This document shows, one piece after another, positions 24,509-34,257 of a stretch of 64,000 nt of DNA. The DNA comes from Frondihabitans peucedani. GTDB lineage: Bacteria; Actinomycetota; Actinomycetes; Actinomycetales; Microbacteriaceae. The DNA is taken from positions 868,001 through 932,000 of the forward strand of contig NZ_BAABAU010000001.1 of assembly GCF_039537585.1 (NCBI RefSeq). The letters run 5' to 3'. Both the position numbers and the translations under genes were made by a program. Below the pieces are notes generated by a model, which saw only the letters and a program-made list of their open reading frames with translations, searched no databases and was not told the origin of the DNA. The stretch's first letter is position 1, and every line of letters begins with the position of its first letter.

Positions 24509-25066
24509 TCAATCGGTGGGCTTGGTGTCCGTCTCGCCGACCCGGTCGTTGTCGGACACAAGCTGGCTCAGCGCCGACCAGCGCGGGTCGATCACTTCAC
24601 GGGGCTGGTAGTCGTCCAGATCTTCGATGCGCTCGCCCGTTTCGGGGTCGAGACCAGGGCAATCTGGCCGGCAGACCGGTTGGAAGGGCAGCGAGAGAAC
24701 CACTGCATCTCTGACAACCGGTTCAAGATCCACGTGATCGTCTTGAACCTGGTAGTCGAAAGCTTCGTCGATAGAGTACGCGAAAACCTCGGCGAAATCG
24801 ACTTCGACACTCTCGGTGATGGGTTTGAGGCAGCGGCTGCACTCGCCCGCGGCCTCGGCCGAGACGTGCGCGGAGACGAGCAGCCCGTCATGCAGGCTCT
24901 CGATGCGGAGGTCGATGCCGATCGGTGCACCCTCCTGGACGGCGACGAGGCCCTCCCCGAGCTTGGCGGGGGCAGCGACCTCGAGCACGCTCTCGCGCAT
25001 CTCGCCGGGACGGTGCATCAGATCGAACACGGGGACCGTGTAGGGGGTCTTTTCGAAGTGAGGCAC
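24509..25066 (-). CDS. YceD/DUF177 family protein
   Basis: 185-residue DUF177 protein, linked in bacteria and plastids to accumulation of 23S rRNA/large subunits and almost always next to rpmF, as here. Conserved [10 protein letters not shown] and VCRPDCPGL Cys pairs and [10 protein letters not shown] near the C-terminus are typical. Start: GTG 25066 ([16 protein letters not shown]) keeps the conserved N-terminal strand; ATG 25018 is an alternative. A stretch around 24660-24840 has clearly lower GC (a 60-nt block at 24721-24780 is near 48%) than the flanking genes. Confidence 0.9.
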   Translation of the reverse strand: MPHFEKTPYTVPVFDLMHRPGEMRESVLEVAAPAKLGEGLVAVQEGAPIGIDLRIESLHDGLLVSAHVSAEAAGECSRCLKPITESVEVDFAEVFAYSIDEAFDYQVQDDHVDLEPVVRDAVVLSLPFQPVCRPDCPGLDPETGERIEDLDDYQPREVIDPRWSALSQLVSDNDRVGETDTKPTD

Positions 25067-25077
25067 GAGCGACGAGT

Positions 25078-27363
25078 TTACGCCTCCGCGGGGCGTCGTG
25101 GGCGACCGTCGGCGAAGAGGCTCCGGGGGGCGAGTGCGGCCGTGATCCTGCGCGCGGGTCGGCTCTCGGCCCGGAGGCCCCGGATCACCTCGCGGGCGCT
25201 CGTCTGCACGGCGTCTTCTGCGGGCAGGCCGCCGAACCGCTCGCGCTCGGTCGCCGCCAGGAGTTCGCTGAGAGCACTCGCGCCGGCCGCGTCGACGTGC
25301 CGCGCGAGGAGGCCTGCCGTCAGCTGCGGCGTCGCACCCGTGTCGACCGGGATGCCGAGGTCGCGCGCGGTGTCGACGACCTCGCGCCAGGCCCAGAGAG
25401 CCGTGTCGGGGGGATCCTGCCCCAGCCTCCTCCTCCGTCTCGAGGCCCGGAGCCCCGCCGGCAGGAGCGCCAGGATCACGAGGAGGCCCGCTCCGACGAG
25501 CGCCACCGGCAGCCCGGAGACCCCGCCCGACGAGGTGCCGGCCGACGCGGCGGCAGACGAGGCCACCGAGGTGGGCGTCGCCGCGGTCGGCGTCGGTGCC
25601 GCGCGGGTGGCCTGGGGCTGGTCGGTCGCCGAGGGCGACGTCGTGGGGGCGGCGGACGGCGAGGCCTCCGTGCCGGTCTGCTGGAGGTAGCTCGACGTCG
25701 TGCCCTGCCCGACCGTCGGCTCGAAGGGGACCCAGCCGAGCCCCTGGAAGTACAGCTCGGGCCAGGTGTGGAGGTCGTTGCTCGTGACGGTCCAGCTGTT
25801 GGTCGAGCCCTCCTGGGTCCCCGGGAGGAACCCGACCGCGATCCTCGACGGGATGCCCAGGGTGCGCGCCATGACCGCCATGGCCGAGGCGAAGTGGACG
25901 CAGTACCCGCTCTTCCGCTGGAGGAACGTCTCGACCATGTCGAGCCCGGAGCCGTCGTAGCCCTCCTGCACCGGGGTCTCCTCGGAGTACGAGAAGTCGC
26001 CGTTCCGGAAGTACTCCTGGAGGTCGACGGCCGCGTCGAACGGGTTCGCGGCGCCCGCCGTGACCTTCTTCGCGAGACGCGTGATCGAGGCGGGGACGCC
26101 GGAGACGCTCTGGTAGGCGTCGAGCGACGCGGGCGTCTGGGCGAGCGACCGGATGATCTGCTGGCGGGTCGGATCGACGGGCTTCGAGGTGACGCGGTAG
26201 TCGAGGCCCTGCGAGCCCTCGGACGTGCTGCGGACGGTCACTCCCGACGAGTCGACGTACTTCCACTTGGAGTCGATGCCCGTGATGGCCGTCGGCGGCA
26301 CCGGGATCGGCAGGTACGGGCTCCTCAGGAGGTTGACGCTGACGTCGGTGGTGACCGTGTCTCGCCGGGTGGACTTCGCGATGCCCGGGGCCGCCGGCAG
26401 CGCGTCGACGGTGTTCTTCGCGTCGAGCCGCACCGAGGCCGGGCTCCAGCGCGTGCCGGAGAAGTCGACCAGGTCGACGAGCTTCAGGTACTGCCCCTCC
26501 GAGGACGAGGTCGTGTAGTTCAGGACGGTGACGGGCGTGCCTCGGCGGAGGTCGTTGCCGAGGTTGATGACCGGGTTGACGCCGGTCGAGATGCCGGTTC
26601 CGGTGCCGAGGTTCGCCAGCGGCGACGCGATCGAGACCGGCAGGAGGCTCGTCACGATGCCGGCCACCGCGACGGCGACGACGCCGGTCACGATGCTCCC
26701 CCGCGACGGCCTCCGACCCGTCGACACGACGAGGACGGCGACGTAGCCGAGGACCGTGAGCACCACCCAGACCCAGCTGGGATCGACGTCGGGGACGAAC
26801 GACGGCACCACGAGGACGACGGCGAAGACGACACCGGTGAGCCCCGGCATCCTGCTCACCCGCGAGAGGAGGTCGACGAGGAGTGCGGCCGCCGCGACCG
26901 ACACCACGATGACCCCGAGCATGGCGTCGCCCACCGGCACCGGTGCCTGCTGGCTCACGATCGCGTCGCGGGCCTGATCGGTGAGGAGCCGGACCCGGTC
27001 GATCGTGTCGGCGGTGGGGATCACCCCGAGGAGAGCGGTGCCGCCCGAGACGAACGCGGTCGTGCCGAGCGCGCCGACGACCAGCCCCGCAGCCGACGCA
27101 GCGACCGAGGGCCAGTGCGCCGCCCGCGCCGCCGCGGCGGCGGCCAGCACGAGGCCGGCGACGACGGCTGCGGCGAACCACCAGCCTCCGCCCTGGAACA
27201 GCGGGTGGAGGCTGCCGATCGCCGCGACGAGCGTGAGCCAGAGGAGCCCGGTCTGGAGCCAGCGGGCGTTGCCGGCGGAGAAGCGGCCGTCGTCGTCCTC
27301 GAGCGTGGAGGACTCGCGGGTGGACGGCGGACGCACGTCGGCCGGCGGCCGGAGGTCAACCAC
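25078..27363 (-). CDS. Membrane-anchored transglutaminase-like protein (DUF3488/TgpA type)
   Basis: 761-residue protein. An N-terminal block of six or so transmembrane segments (about 35-220) precedes an extracytoplasmic region, then a transglutaminase core with KSGYCVHFASAMAVMARTLGIPSR (Cys nucleophile) and DLHTWPELYFQGLGWVPFEPT (catalytic His). A Thr/Ala/Pro linker, one more transmembrane helix (LPVALVGAGLLVILALL) and a C-terminal DUF4129-like cytoplasmic part follow. GTG 27363 overlaps the end of the DUF58 gene by 8 nt. With DUF58 and MoxR genes upstream it forms a widespread three-gene module of unknown envelope function. Confidence 0.87.
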   Translation of the reverse strand: MVDLRPPADVRPPSTRESSTLEDDDGRFSAGNARWLQTGLLWLTLVAAIGSLHPLFQGGGWWFAAAVVAGLVLAAAAAARAAHWPSVAASAAGLVVGALGTTAFVSGGTALLGVIPTADTIDRVRLLTDQARDAIVSQQAPVPVGDAMLGVIVVSVAAAALLVDLLSRVSRMPGLTGVVFAVVLVVPSFVPDVDPSWVWVVLTVLGYVAVLVVSTGRRPSRGSIVTGVVAVAVAGIVTSLLPVSIASPLANLGTGTGISTGVNPVINLGNDLRRGTPVTVLNYTTSSSEGQYLKLVDLVDFSGTRWSPASVRLDAKNTVDALPAAPGIAKSTRRDTVTTDVSVNLLRSPYLPIPVPPTAITGIDSKWKYVDSSGVTVRSTSEGSQGLDYRVTSKPVDPTRQQIIRSLAQTPASLDAYQSVSGVPASITRLAKKVTAGAANPFDAAVDLQEYFRNGDFSYSEETPVQEGYDGSGLDMVETFLQRKSGYCVHFASAMAVMARTLGIPSRIAVGFLPGTQEGSTNSWTVTSNDLHTWPELYFQGLGWVPFEPTVGQGTTSSYLQQTGTEASPSAAPTTSPSATDQPQATRAAPTPTAATPTSVASSAAASAGTSSGGVSGLPVALVGAGLLVILALLPAGLRASRRRRRLGQDPPDTALWAWREVVDTARDLGIPVDTGATPQLTAGLLARHVDAAGASALSELLAATERERFGGLPAEDAVQTSAREVIRGLRAESRPARRITAALAPRSLFADGRPRRPAEA

Positions 27364-28624
27364 CGAGCACCCCGTCCATGAGGAGCACCCTGGCGCGGTC
27401 GGCCGAGGAGTCGCTCTCGATGACGCGCCAGCCCGACTGGCGGAGGGCTGCGGCGACCTCGCGGGGCGAGTCTCGGGCGACGTCGTCGGGGGTGAGCGGG
27501 TCGGTGTCGAGGTGCACGACGATCGCCACTCCCCCGACACCCGGGCCCCGGGAGCGCCCGAGCTCGTCGAGCTCCGCGGGCGCGAGACTCGACACGAGGG
27601 CGATCACCGGTTCGCGCGGCGTGGGCTCGGGGCTCCGCTCGTCGACCACGTCGTCGAGGGCGATGTCGGAGAGGAGCTCGAGGAACAGCGGCGTCGTCGA
27701 CGGGTCGTGGAGGGCGATCGTGTCGCCCTCGAGGCTCGTGACGCGCGTCTGCGATCCGGCGAGGCCGTACTCGATCGCGATCGAGGCCGCCATCGAGACC
27801 GCCCACTCGAAGCCGTCGCTGACCGGCAGGCCGGAACCGAGCGCAGGATGCGCGTCGCGCCAGTTCGCGCGGGTCACGGGCAGCACCACCCGCGCGCTGG
27901 GGAGACCGTGCTGCTCCTCCTGCCGCACCATCAGCTCGCCCTGGCGGGCCGTCGCACGCCAGTGGACGCGGCGCATGGCGTCGCCCTGCCGGTACTCGCG
28001 GGTGATCGGGTCGTCCTGGCCGCCGGCGAGGCTGTGGTCGCGGCGCTGACGGGCACCGTCGCCGAGGGAGCGGGACTCCCGGCCGTGGCCGACCGCGACG
28101 ACCTCGGGGAAGACGACGAGCTCGCTGCGCCCCTCGATCTGGACGCTCCGACGCGCGAGGCCGAACGACTCGACGACGTCGACGCGCGCGGGGCCGATCC
28201 GGTGTCTCCCGCGCGGCAGGTCGTCGTGGTCGAAGACGACGCGCGCGCCGCCTCCGGGCGGGATGGTGGCGACGACGGCCTCGTCGTCGGCCATGACGCG
28301 CCAGGCCACGGTCTCGCGGACCCGGACGGCGACGGGGCTCGACGACGCGGGGGCGCTGATCACGAGCGACTCGACGACCGACCAGCCGGCGACCGCTCGG
28401 TCGGGCGAGAAGCGCCGGGCGATGGTCAGGGCGGGGACCCGGATGCCGACGGCGACGACGGAGGCCGCGACGAGCACGACGAGGGCCACGCCGGCGAAGA
28501 CGAGCGGCAGGGAGGTGAGGAGGTAGCCGGTCACGGCGACGATCACCCCCGCGGCGGCGGCGGCCACGCCGCGGCGGGTCGGGCGCGGCCACCGCTGCAG
28601 CGCCCGGGTGAGAGCGGGAGGCAC
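27356..28624 (-). CDS. DUF58 domain protein
   Basis: 422-residue protein with two N-terminal transmembrane helices (about 20-60) and a DUF58 domain. The signature YRQGDAMRRVHWRATARQGELMVRQ lies around residues 215-240, and the rest resembles a von Willebrand A-like fold (AVSMAASIAIEYGL). GTG 28624 follows the MoxR stop by 2 nt. Such proteins are the usual partners of MoxR ATPases; the substrate is unknown. Confidence 0.88.
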   Translation of the reverse strand: MPPALTRALQRWPRPTRRGVAAAAAGVIVAVTGYLLTSLPLVFAGVALVVLVAASVVAVGIRVPALTIARRFSPDRAVAGWSVVESLVISAPASSSPVAVRVRETVAWRVMADDEAVVATIPPGGGARVVFDHDDLPRGRHRIGPARVDVVESFGLARRSVQIEGRSELVVFPEVVAVGHGRESRSLGDGARQRRDHSLAGGQDDPITREYRQGDAMRRVHWRATARQGELMVRQEEQHGLPSARVVLPVTRANWRDAHPALGSGLPVSDGFEWAVSMAASIAIEYGLAGSQTRVTSLEGDTIALHDPSTTPLFLELLSDIALDDVVDERSPEPTPREPVIALVSSLAPAELDELGRSRGPGVGGVAIVVHLDTDPLTPDDVARDSPREVAAALRQSGWRVIESDSSADRARVLLMDGVLGG

Positions 28625-28626
28625 GG

Positions 28627-29628
28627 TCAGCGGACGGACTCGTCGAGCGGCACGGGGGTGGCAGCGACCACCGACTCGACGATGTCGTAGGCGGCCGAGA
28701 CGGCGCCGGCGCCGCTCCGGCCGGCCAGGATCAGACGGTGGCCGAGGACCGGCCCGCTCAGGGCGTCGACGTCGTCGGGGATGACGAAGCGGCGGCCGTT
28801 GAGCGCCGCCCACGACTTCGCAGCCCGCATCAGCTGGAGGGTGGCCCGGGGGCTCGCTCCGAGACGCAGGTCGGGGTGGACCCGCGTGGCCTGGACGATG
28901 TCGACGGCGTAGCGCTCGACGACCGACGCGACGTAGATGCCGCGGACGGCCGCGATCATGCGGCGGAGCTCCGAGACGGACACCAGCGGTTCGAGGCGGT
29001 CGAGAGGGCTCTGGGTCTCGCGCTGGCGGAGCATCCTGAGCTCGCTCTCGGCGTCGGGGTAGCCGAGGGAGATGCGCGCCATGAAGCGGTCGCGCTGGGC
29101 CTCGGGCAGCGAGTAGGTGCCCTCCATCTCGACCGGGTTCTGGGTCGCGACGACGAGGAACGGGTCGGGCAGCGGGTGCGAGAAGCCGTCGACGGTGACC
29201 TGGCGCTCCTCGAGGCTCTCGAGGAGGGCCGACTGCGTCTTCGGCGACGCGCGGTTGATCTCGTCGCCGATCACGATGTTGGCGAAGACGGGCCCGGGCT
29301 TGAACTCGAACTCGTTCGACTGGCGGTCGAAGATCGAGACGCCGGTGATGTCGCTCGGCAGGAGGTCGGGCGTGAACTGGATGCGGCTGACGGAGGCGCC
29401 GAACGCCTTCGCGAGGGCCCTCGCGAGCTGCGTCTTGCCGACGCCCGGGACGTCTTCGATCAGGAGGTGGCCCTCGGCCAGGAGGACGGTCAGCGCGGTC
29501 GAGATCGCTCCGGGCTTGCCGTCGATCACGGTGGCGACCGCCTCGAGCACGCGCCGGGCGTGCTGCTGGACCTCGGCCAGCTCCATGGGTGCCAGGCCGG
29601 TGCTGGTGGTCTCTGTCGTCGTCGTCAT
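28627..29628 (-). CDS. MoxR-family AAA ATPase
   Basis: 333-residue AAA+ chaperone-like ATPase. Walker A GVGKTQLA (about 61-68), Walker B region [18 protein letters not shown] (about 122-139) and the sensor-1 segment [22 protein letters not shown] are all present. It is the head of the MoxR-DUF58-transglutaminase operon and overlaps the coaD stop by 4 nt. It probably remodels or activates the DUF58 protein or a shared client. Confidence 0.93.
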   Translation of the reverse strand: MTTTTETTSTGLAPMELAEVQQHARRVLEAVATVIDGKPGAISTALTVLLAEGHLLIEDVPGVGKTQLARALAKAFGASVSRIQFTPDLLPSDITGVSIFDRQSNEFEFKPGPVFANIVIGDEINRASPKTQSALLESLEERQVTVDGFSHPLPDPFLVVATQNPVEMEGTYSLPEAQRDRFMARISLGYPDAESELRMLRQRETQSPLDRLEPLVSVSELRRMIAAVRGIYVASVVERYAVDIVQATRVHPDLRLGASPRATLQLMRAAKSWAALNGRRFVIPDDVDALSGPVLGHRLILAGRSGAGAVSAAYDIVESVVAATPVPLDESVR

Positions 29629-30191
29629 CGTGACTCGGTGTTCGCTGCGGACGCGTGCGGCGCTTGGTCGGAGGTGCGGTCGTGGGGGCTCTGACGCCTC
29701 TGGCGCAGATAGTCGGCGACCTCGCGCGGCACGTACGGGTCGACGTCGCCGCCGAGCCCGGCCACCTGGCGGACCAGCGAGCTCGAGACGAGTGCGTGGG
29801 CGGGGTCGGGCAGGAGGAACACCGTCTCGACGCCCGCGAGGCTGCGGTTCATGATGGCCATCGGCGTCTCGTACGCCACGTCGACCTGCGAGCGGATGCC
29901 CTTGACCAGGACGCTCGCTCCGACCCGCGTGCAGTAGTCGACGAGGAGCCCCTCGCTCCAGCTCGTCACCACGACGTTGTCGAGCGGCTTCGCCTGGTCG
30001 ACCTCGGCATCGGCGACGGCGTGCTCGATGAACTCGACCCGCTGCTCGACGGGGATGAGGGCCGTCTTGCCGGGGTTGTGGACGACGAGCACGTGGAGCT
30101 CGTCGAACAGGCCGGCGGCCCGGACGATGACGTCGAGATGCCCGAGAGTCACCGGGTCGAACGACCCGGGGACGACGGCGATCGTGCTCAT
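29625..30191 (-). CDS. coaD: Phosphopantetheine adenylyltransferase CoaD
   Basis: Fourth step of CoA synthesis: 4'-phosphopantetheine + ATP to dephospho-CoA. The nucleotidyltransferase motif [15 protein letters not shown] (about 8-22), [12 protein letters not shown] and the SSSLVRQVA segment are diagnostic. 188 aa with a roughly 25-residue polar C-terminal extension. ATG 30191 is preferred over the in-frame GTG 30197 because it gives the standard [12 protein letters not shown] start and AGGG lies upstream. Ends with a 4-nt overlap with moxR. Confidence 0.95.
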   Translation of the reverse strand: MSTIAVVPGSFDPVTLGHLDVIVRAAGLFDELHVLVVHNPGKTALIPVEQRVEFIEHAVADAEVDQAKPLDNVVVTSWSEGLLVDYCTRVGASVLVKGIRSQVDVAYETPMAIMNRSLAGVETVFLLPDPAHALVSSSLVRQVAGLGGDVDPYVPREVADYLRQRRQSPHDRTSDQAPHASAANTESR

Positions 30192-30287
30192 TTTCACACC
30201 CTACTTCGGAACGGTGACCGGCTGCTGAACGAACGGGGCGCAGAGGCCGACAGCCGTCGCCCGTGGTCTCGCGGGCGTCGCCCGGGA

Positions 30288-32513
30288 TCAGTTCTTGGCC
30301 AGGAAGGTCCGGCTCGCCTCGTCGAGCCGCCGGTCGAGGGCTGCCGCGAGCGCGGGGTGCGATTCGAGCGCAGGATCGGCCTCGAGCACCTCGGCCGCGT
30401 GCTCCCGCGCGAGCGCGATGACGTCCCCGTCGTGCGCGACCCGCAGCAGCCGGAGCGACGAGCGCCCGCCCGACTGCACGCTGCCGAGCACGTCGCCCTC
30501 ACGCCGGAGGTCGAGGTCGATCTGGGCCAGCTCGAAGCCGTCGGTCGTGGAGGCCACCGCGTCGACCCGCTGCCGGGCGAGCGAACCCTCCTCCGACGAG
30601 GTCACCAGGAGGCAGAGCCCCGGGTGCCCGCCTCGGCCGACCCGCCCTCGGAGCTGGTGCAGCTGCGACACGCCGAACCGCTCGGCGTCGAGGACCACCA
30701 TCGTCGACGCGTTGGGCACGTCGACGCCCACCTCGATGACCGTGGTGGCGACCAGGACGTCGATCTCGCCGCGGGCGAACTCCTGCATCACGGCGTCCTT
30801 CTCGGCGGAGGGCATCCGCCCGTGCAGCGGCTCGATGCGGCGGCCGCCGAGGGCCGGGGCCGCGCGGAGGGAGGCGAGGACGTCTTCCACGCTCGCGATC
30901 GGGTGTGCCGCTGCGGCGCGCTCCCCGGACCCCTCCCCGTCGTCACCGGCAGCGCCCTCGGCCACGTCGTCGGGCGGATCGGCGGTCTCGACCGTGGCGG
31001 CGTCGATCGCCGGGCACACCACGAAGACCTGGCGTCCGCGGGCGATCTCCTCGGCGCTCCGCTCCCACACCCGGGAGATCCAGCCCGGGCGGTCGACGAG
31101 CGGCACGACGAACGACTCGATCGGCTGGCGCCCCTTCGGCAGCTCGGCGATGGTCGAGATGTCGAGGTCGCCGAAGACGGTCATGGCGACGGTGCGCGGG
31201 ATCGGGGTCGCGGTCAGGACGAGCACGTGCGGCGGCACGGCGCCCTTCCGGCGGAGGGCCTCCCGCTGCTCCACCCCGAAGCGGTGCTGCTCGTCGACCA
31301 CGATCAGGCCGAGGTCGTAGAACTCGACGTTGTCGCTGATGAGCGCGTGCGTGCCCACGACGATGTGCGCCTGCCCGCTCACGATGGCGAGGGTCGCGCG
31401 GCGACGCTCGGCGAGCGGCATCTGCCCGGTCAGGAGGACGGGACGGAGGCGGGCTGCGAGATCGGGGCCGAGAGTGCGGACGATCGAGCGGAGGTGCTGG
31501 GCCGCCAGGACCTCGGTCGGCGCGAGGAGGGCCGACTGCCCGCCGCTCTCGGCCACCGCGAGCATGGCCCGAAGGGCCACGAGCGTCTTGCCGGAGCCGA
31601 CCTCGCCCTGCACGAGCCGGTTCATCGGGATGTCGGCCGCGAGGTCGCGCGCGATCTCGTCGCCGACGAGCGCCTGGTCGCCGGTCAGCGAGAACGGCAG
31701 ATCGGCGTCGAACGTCTCGAGGAGGCCGCCCCGGCTGCTCCGCCTCGAGGTGGCCGCGGCGTGCCGCAGGGCCGCGCGCTGCTGGAGCAGCGCGGCCTGG
31801 AGCACGAAGGCCTCGTCGAACTTCAGGGTGTCGCGGGCCTGGAGGTGGTCGCGGTCGGTCTCGGGCCGGTGGATCTTCTCGAAGGCCTCGCGGAGCGGCA
31901 TCAGCTGAAGCTCGCGCCGGACGCTCTCGGGCACCGAGTCGGGAAGCGGCGGCAGGGTGTCGAGGGCGACCTCGATCGACTTCGCCACCTGCCACGACGC
32001 GACCGACGCGCTGGCCGGGTAGATCGGGATCGGCTGCTTCGCCCACTTCTGCGCGGTCACGTCGCCGGCCTCGGCCGCGCGCTCGTCGCCGGCCTCGAAC
32101 AGCTCGTAGTCGGGGTGCGCGAGCTGCCGGTTGCCGCGGTAGTCGCCGACCTTGCCGGCGAAGATGCCCCGCACGCCCGGTGCGAGGTCTTTCGCCCGCC
32201 AGGCCTGGTTGAAGAAGGTGAGCGTCAGGATGCCCTGGCCGTCGCTGATCCGGACCTCCAGGATCGAGCCCCGCCTCGCCCGCATCGTCCGCTCGCGCAC
32301 ATCGAGGATCTCGGCCACGATCGTCACGCTCTCGCCGATCGCCAGCTCGGACAGCGCCGTCAGCTCGCCCCGACGCGCGTAGCGCCTCGGGTAGTGGGTC
32401 AGCAGGTCGCCGACCGTCTCGTGGCCGAAGGCCCGCCTCAGCGCCTGCGCGGTGCGCCCGCCGAGGGCGTTCGTCAGCGTGGTGTCGAGGGGCGACAGGG
32501 CGGAGGTGACCAC
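30288..32513 (-). CDS. recG: ATP-dependent DNA helicase RecG
   Basis: Branch-migrating helicase that rescues stalled replication forks. 741 aa. The N-terminal wedge/OB domain (about 40-170) is followed by helicase motifs GEVGSGKTLVAL (Walker A), VVDEQHRFGVEQ (DEQH), TATPIPRT, and the C-terminal IEVGVDVPNA and QLRGRVGRGG. An Asp/Glu/Ala-rich insertion near residues 510-540 (DPPDDVAEGAAGDDGEG) is unusual but lies between helicase motifs. Followed by coaD 97 nt downstream. Confidence 0.96.
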   Translation of the reverse strand: MVTSALSPLDTTLTNALGGRTAQALRRAFGHETVGDLLTHYPRRYARRGELTALSELAIGESVTIVAEILDVRERTMRARRGSILEVRISDGQGILTLTFFNQAWRAKDLAPGVRGIFAGKVGDYRGNRQLAHPDYELFEAGDERAAEAGDVTAQKWAKQPIPIYPASASVASWQVAKSIEVALDTLPPLPDSVPESVRRELQLMPLREAFEKIHRPETDRDHLQARDTLKFDEAFVLQAALLQQRAALRHAAATSRRSSRGGLLETFDADLPFSLTGDQALVGDEIARDLAADIPMNRLVQGEVGSGKTLVALRAMLAVAESGGQSALLAPTEVLAAQHLRSIVRTLGPDLAARLRPVLLTGQMPLAERRRATLAIVSGQAHIVVGTHALISDNVEFYDLGLIVVDEQHRFGVEQREALRRKGAVPPHVLVLTATPIPRTVAMTVFGDLDISTIAELPKGRQPIESFVVPLVDRPGWISRVWERSAEEIARGRQVFVVCPAIDAATVETADPPDDVAEGAAGDDGEGSGERAAAAHPIASVEDVLASLRAAPALGGRRIEPLHGRMPSAEKDAVMQEFARGEIDVLVATTVIEVGVDVPNASTMVVLDAERFGVSQLHQLRGRVGRGGHPGLCLLVTSSEEGSLARQRVDAVASTTDGFELAQIDLDLRREGDVLGSVQSGGRSSLRLLRVAHDGDVIALAREHAAEVLEADPALESHPALAAALDRRLDEASRTFLAKN

Positions 32514-32587
32514 CAGGCAACGGTACCGGGCGCGACCGACAGTGGCCGCGTGATCCTGCGGGGCCCTCCGGCTGTCAGGATGGTGGG

Positions 32588-33172
32588 GTGACTCGCATCA
32601 TCGCCGGATTCGCCGGCTCCACCGCGCTCGGCGTCCCGAAGTCGGGCACCCGCCCAACGAGCGACCGTGTCCGCGAGGCGCTGTTCTCGGCGCTCGAGGC
32701 GCGCGACGAGATCGCCGGGCTGCGGGTGGCCGACCTGTACGCCGGCACCGGGGCGCTCGGCCTCGAGGCCGCCTCCCGGGGCGCCTCGGCAGTGACCCTC
32801 GTCGAGCTCGGCGCGCAGGCCGCCCGCGTCTGCCGGAGCAACGCCGCGCTGGTGACGGCTCGGGCTCCGCGAGGCAGCGGGCCCAGGATCGACGTCGTGG
32901 CCGGCAGCGTCCGCTCGTACGTCTCCCACCTCGCCACGCGCTCCCTCGACGTCGTGTTCATCGACCCGCCGTACGAGCTCCCCGAAGACGAGCTGCGGCT
33001 CGACCTCGAGGCGCTGGAGCCCGGGCTCGACGCCGACGCGCTCGTCGTCGTCGAGAGGCGCGCCCGGAGCGGAGAGCCCGCGTGGCCCGCGGGCCTCGCG
33101 CTCGAGACGCGGAAGGCCTACGGCGACACCGTGCTCTGGTGGGCGCGGGCCGCTTCTGCCCCAGCGGAGTAG
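32588..33172 (+). CDS. rsmD: 16S rRNA (guanine(966)-N2)-methyltransferase RsmD
   Basis: SAM-dependent methylation of G966 in 16S rRNA. The start TRIIAGFAGSTALGVPKSGTRPTSDRVREALF, the SAM motif VADLYAGTGALGLEA (about 48-62) and the catalytic FIDPPYELPE are all present. 194 aa, from a GTG. It is divergent from recG (74 bp between starts), the usual actinobacterial neighbour. Confidence 0.96.
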   Translation: MTRIIAGFAGSTALGVPKSGTRPTSDRVREALFSALEARDEIAGLRVADLYAGTGALGLEAASRGASAVTLVELGAQAARVCRSNAALVTARAPRGSGPRIDVVAGSVRSYVSHLATRSLDVVFIDPPYELPEDELRLDLEALEPGLDADALVVVERRARSGEPAWPAGLALETRKAYGDTVLWWARAASAPAE

Positions 33173-33204
33173 CCGCCGGGGCGCCGAACCCCGCTCCGGC
33201 TGTT

Positions 33205-34239
33205 CTAGCCGGCGGCGCCGCTCCAGCGCGCGTACGGGTCCCAGCCGGTCGCGTCCACGAGCTCGCGCCCGTCGAGCGTGACCCGGGCCGGCCCGCCGTC
33301 CGCGGCCGCGACGACGCCGATCGCGCGGAAGCCGCCGGGCAGCGTCGCGCCGGCCGGGAACGTCGCGAGGAGCGAGTGGTCCTCGCCGCCGGCGAGGGCG
33401 GCTCGTGGATCGGGGCCGAGCGCTCCCGCGTGTAGGTCGACGACGACGCCGGAGGCGCGGGCCACCCGGCCGGCGTCGAGGGCGAGGCCGTCCGAGAGGT
33501 CGAGCATGCTCGTGGCGCCGCCGAGGGCGGCCAGGACGCCGTCGGCGATCGGGGGCGTCGGCGCCAGGTGCCAGCCGACATCGGAGTCGCGGGCCCGGAG
33601 CTCGGCCGCGAGGGCGGCGTCGGGTGCGCCGGCATGGTCGACGCCGAGGGCGAAGAGGAGGTCGAGGCCGCGGCCCGACCTCCCGAGGGCGCCGGACACG
33701 GCCACGACGTCTCCCGCCCTGGCGCCGTCGCGCCGGACCGGGGCCCTGCCGCCCAGGTCGCCGAACGCGGTGATCGCGATCGTCGCGGTCGGCGAGACGG
33801 ACATGTCTCCCCCGACGACCCCGCACCCGGGCGCCATCGCCTCGCAGCCCTCCCGGAGTCCGTCGGCGAACGCCTCGAGGAAGCCGACCTCGGTGTCGCC
33901 CGGCACGGCGAGAGCCACGACGAGGGCGGTGGGCTCAGCGCCCATGGCCGCGACATCCGACAGGTTGGAGGCGGCGGCCTTCCAGCCGAGGTCGTGCGGC
34001 GTCGACCAGGCGAGCCGGAAGTCGGGCCCGTGCACCATGAGGTCGGTCGTGACCACGAAGCGGCCGTCGGGCGCGGCCACCACGGCGGCGTCGTCGCCGG
34101 GGCCGACGAGGGTCGATGCGCCGTCCGGCAGACGGGGCAGGATGCGCGCCAGAGTCGCCAGCTCGCCCAGGCTCTCGACGGTGTCGCGCCGGCTCCGGGC
34201 GGTGTCGCGCCGGGTCCGGGCGGTGTCAGGCTCGGTCAT
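33205..34239 (-). CDS. thiL: Thiamine-monophosphate kinase ThiL
   Basis: Phosphorylates thiamine monophosphate to the active diphosphate. Motifs: GPGDDAAVV with metal-binding Asp pair (about 40-48), TTDLMVHGPDF, GGDMSVSP and DLSDGLALDAGR. 344 aa from ATG 34239; GTG 34248 is a possible start and neither has a well-spaced ribosome binding site. The extreme N-terminus has a short Asp-Thr-Ala-Arg repeat encoded by 21-bp tandem DNA repeats. Only 18 bp separate the start from the divergent DUF3515 gene. Confidence 0.94.
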   Translation of the reverse strand: MTEPDTARTRRDTARSRRDTVESLGELATLARILPRLPDGASTLVGPGDDAAVVAAPDGRFVVTTDLMVHGPDFRLAWSTPHDLGWKAAASNLSDVAAMGAEPTALVVALAVPGDTEVGFLEAFADGLREGCEAMAPGCGVVGGDMSVSPTATIAITAFGDLGGRAPVRRDGARAGDVVAVSGALGRSGRGLDLLFALGVDHAGAPDAALAAELRARDSDVGWHLAPTPPIADGVLAALGGATSMLDLSDGLALDAGRVARASGVVVDLHAGALGPDPRAALAGGEDHSLLATFPAGATLPGGFRAIGVVAAADGGPARVTLDGRELVDATGWDPYARWSGAAG

Positions 34240-34257
34240 GCCTCTCACGGTAGCGTG

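Noticed and set aside
33172-33216. Terminator between rsmD and thiL
   Set aside because: 8-bp stem with a 29-nt loop overlapping the thiL end; too weak in such GC-rich DNA.
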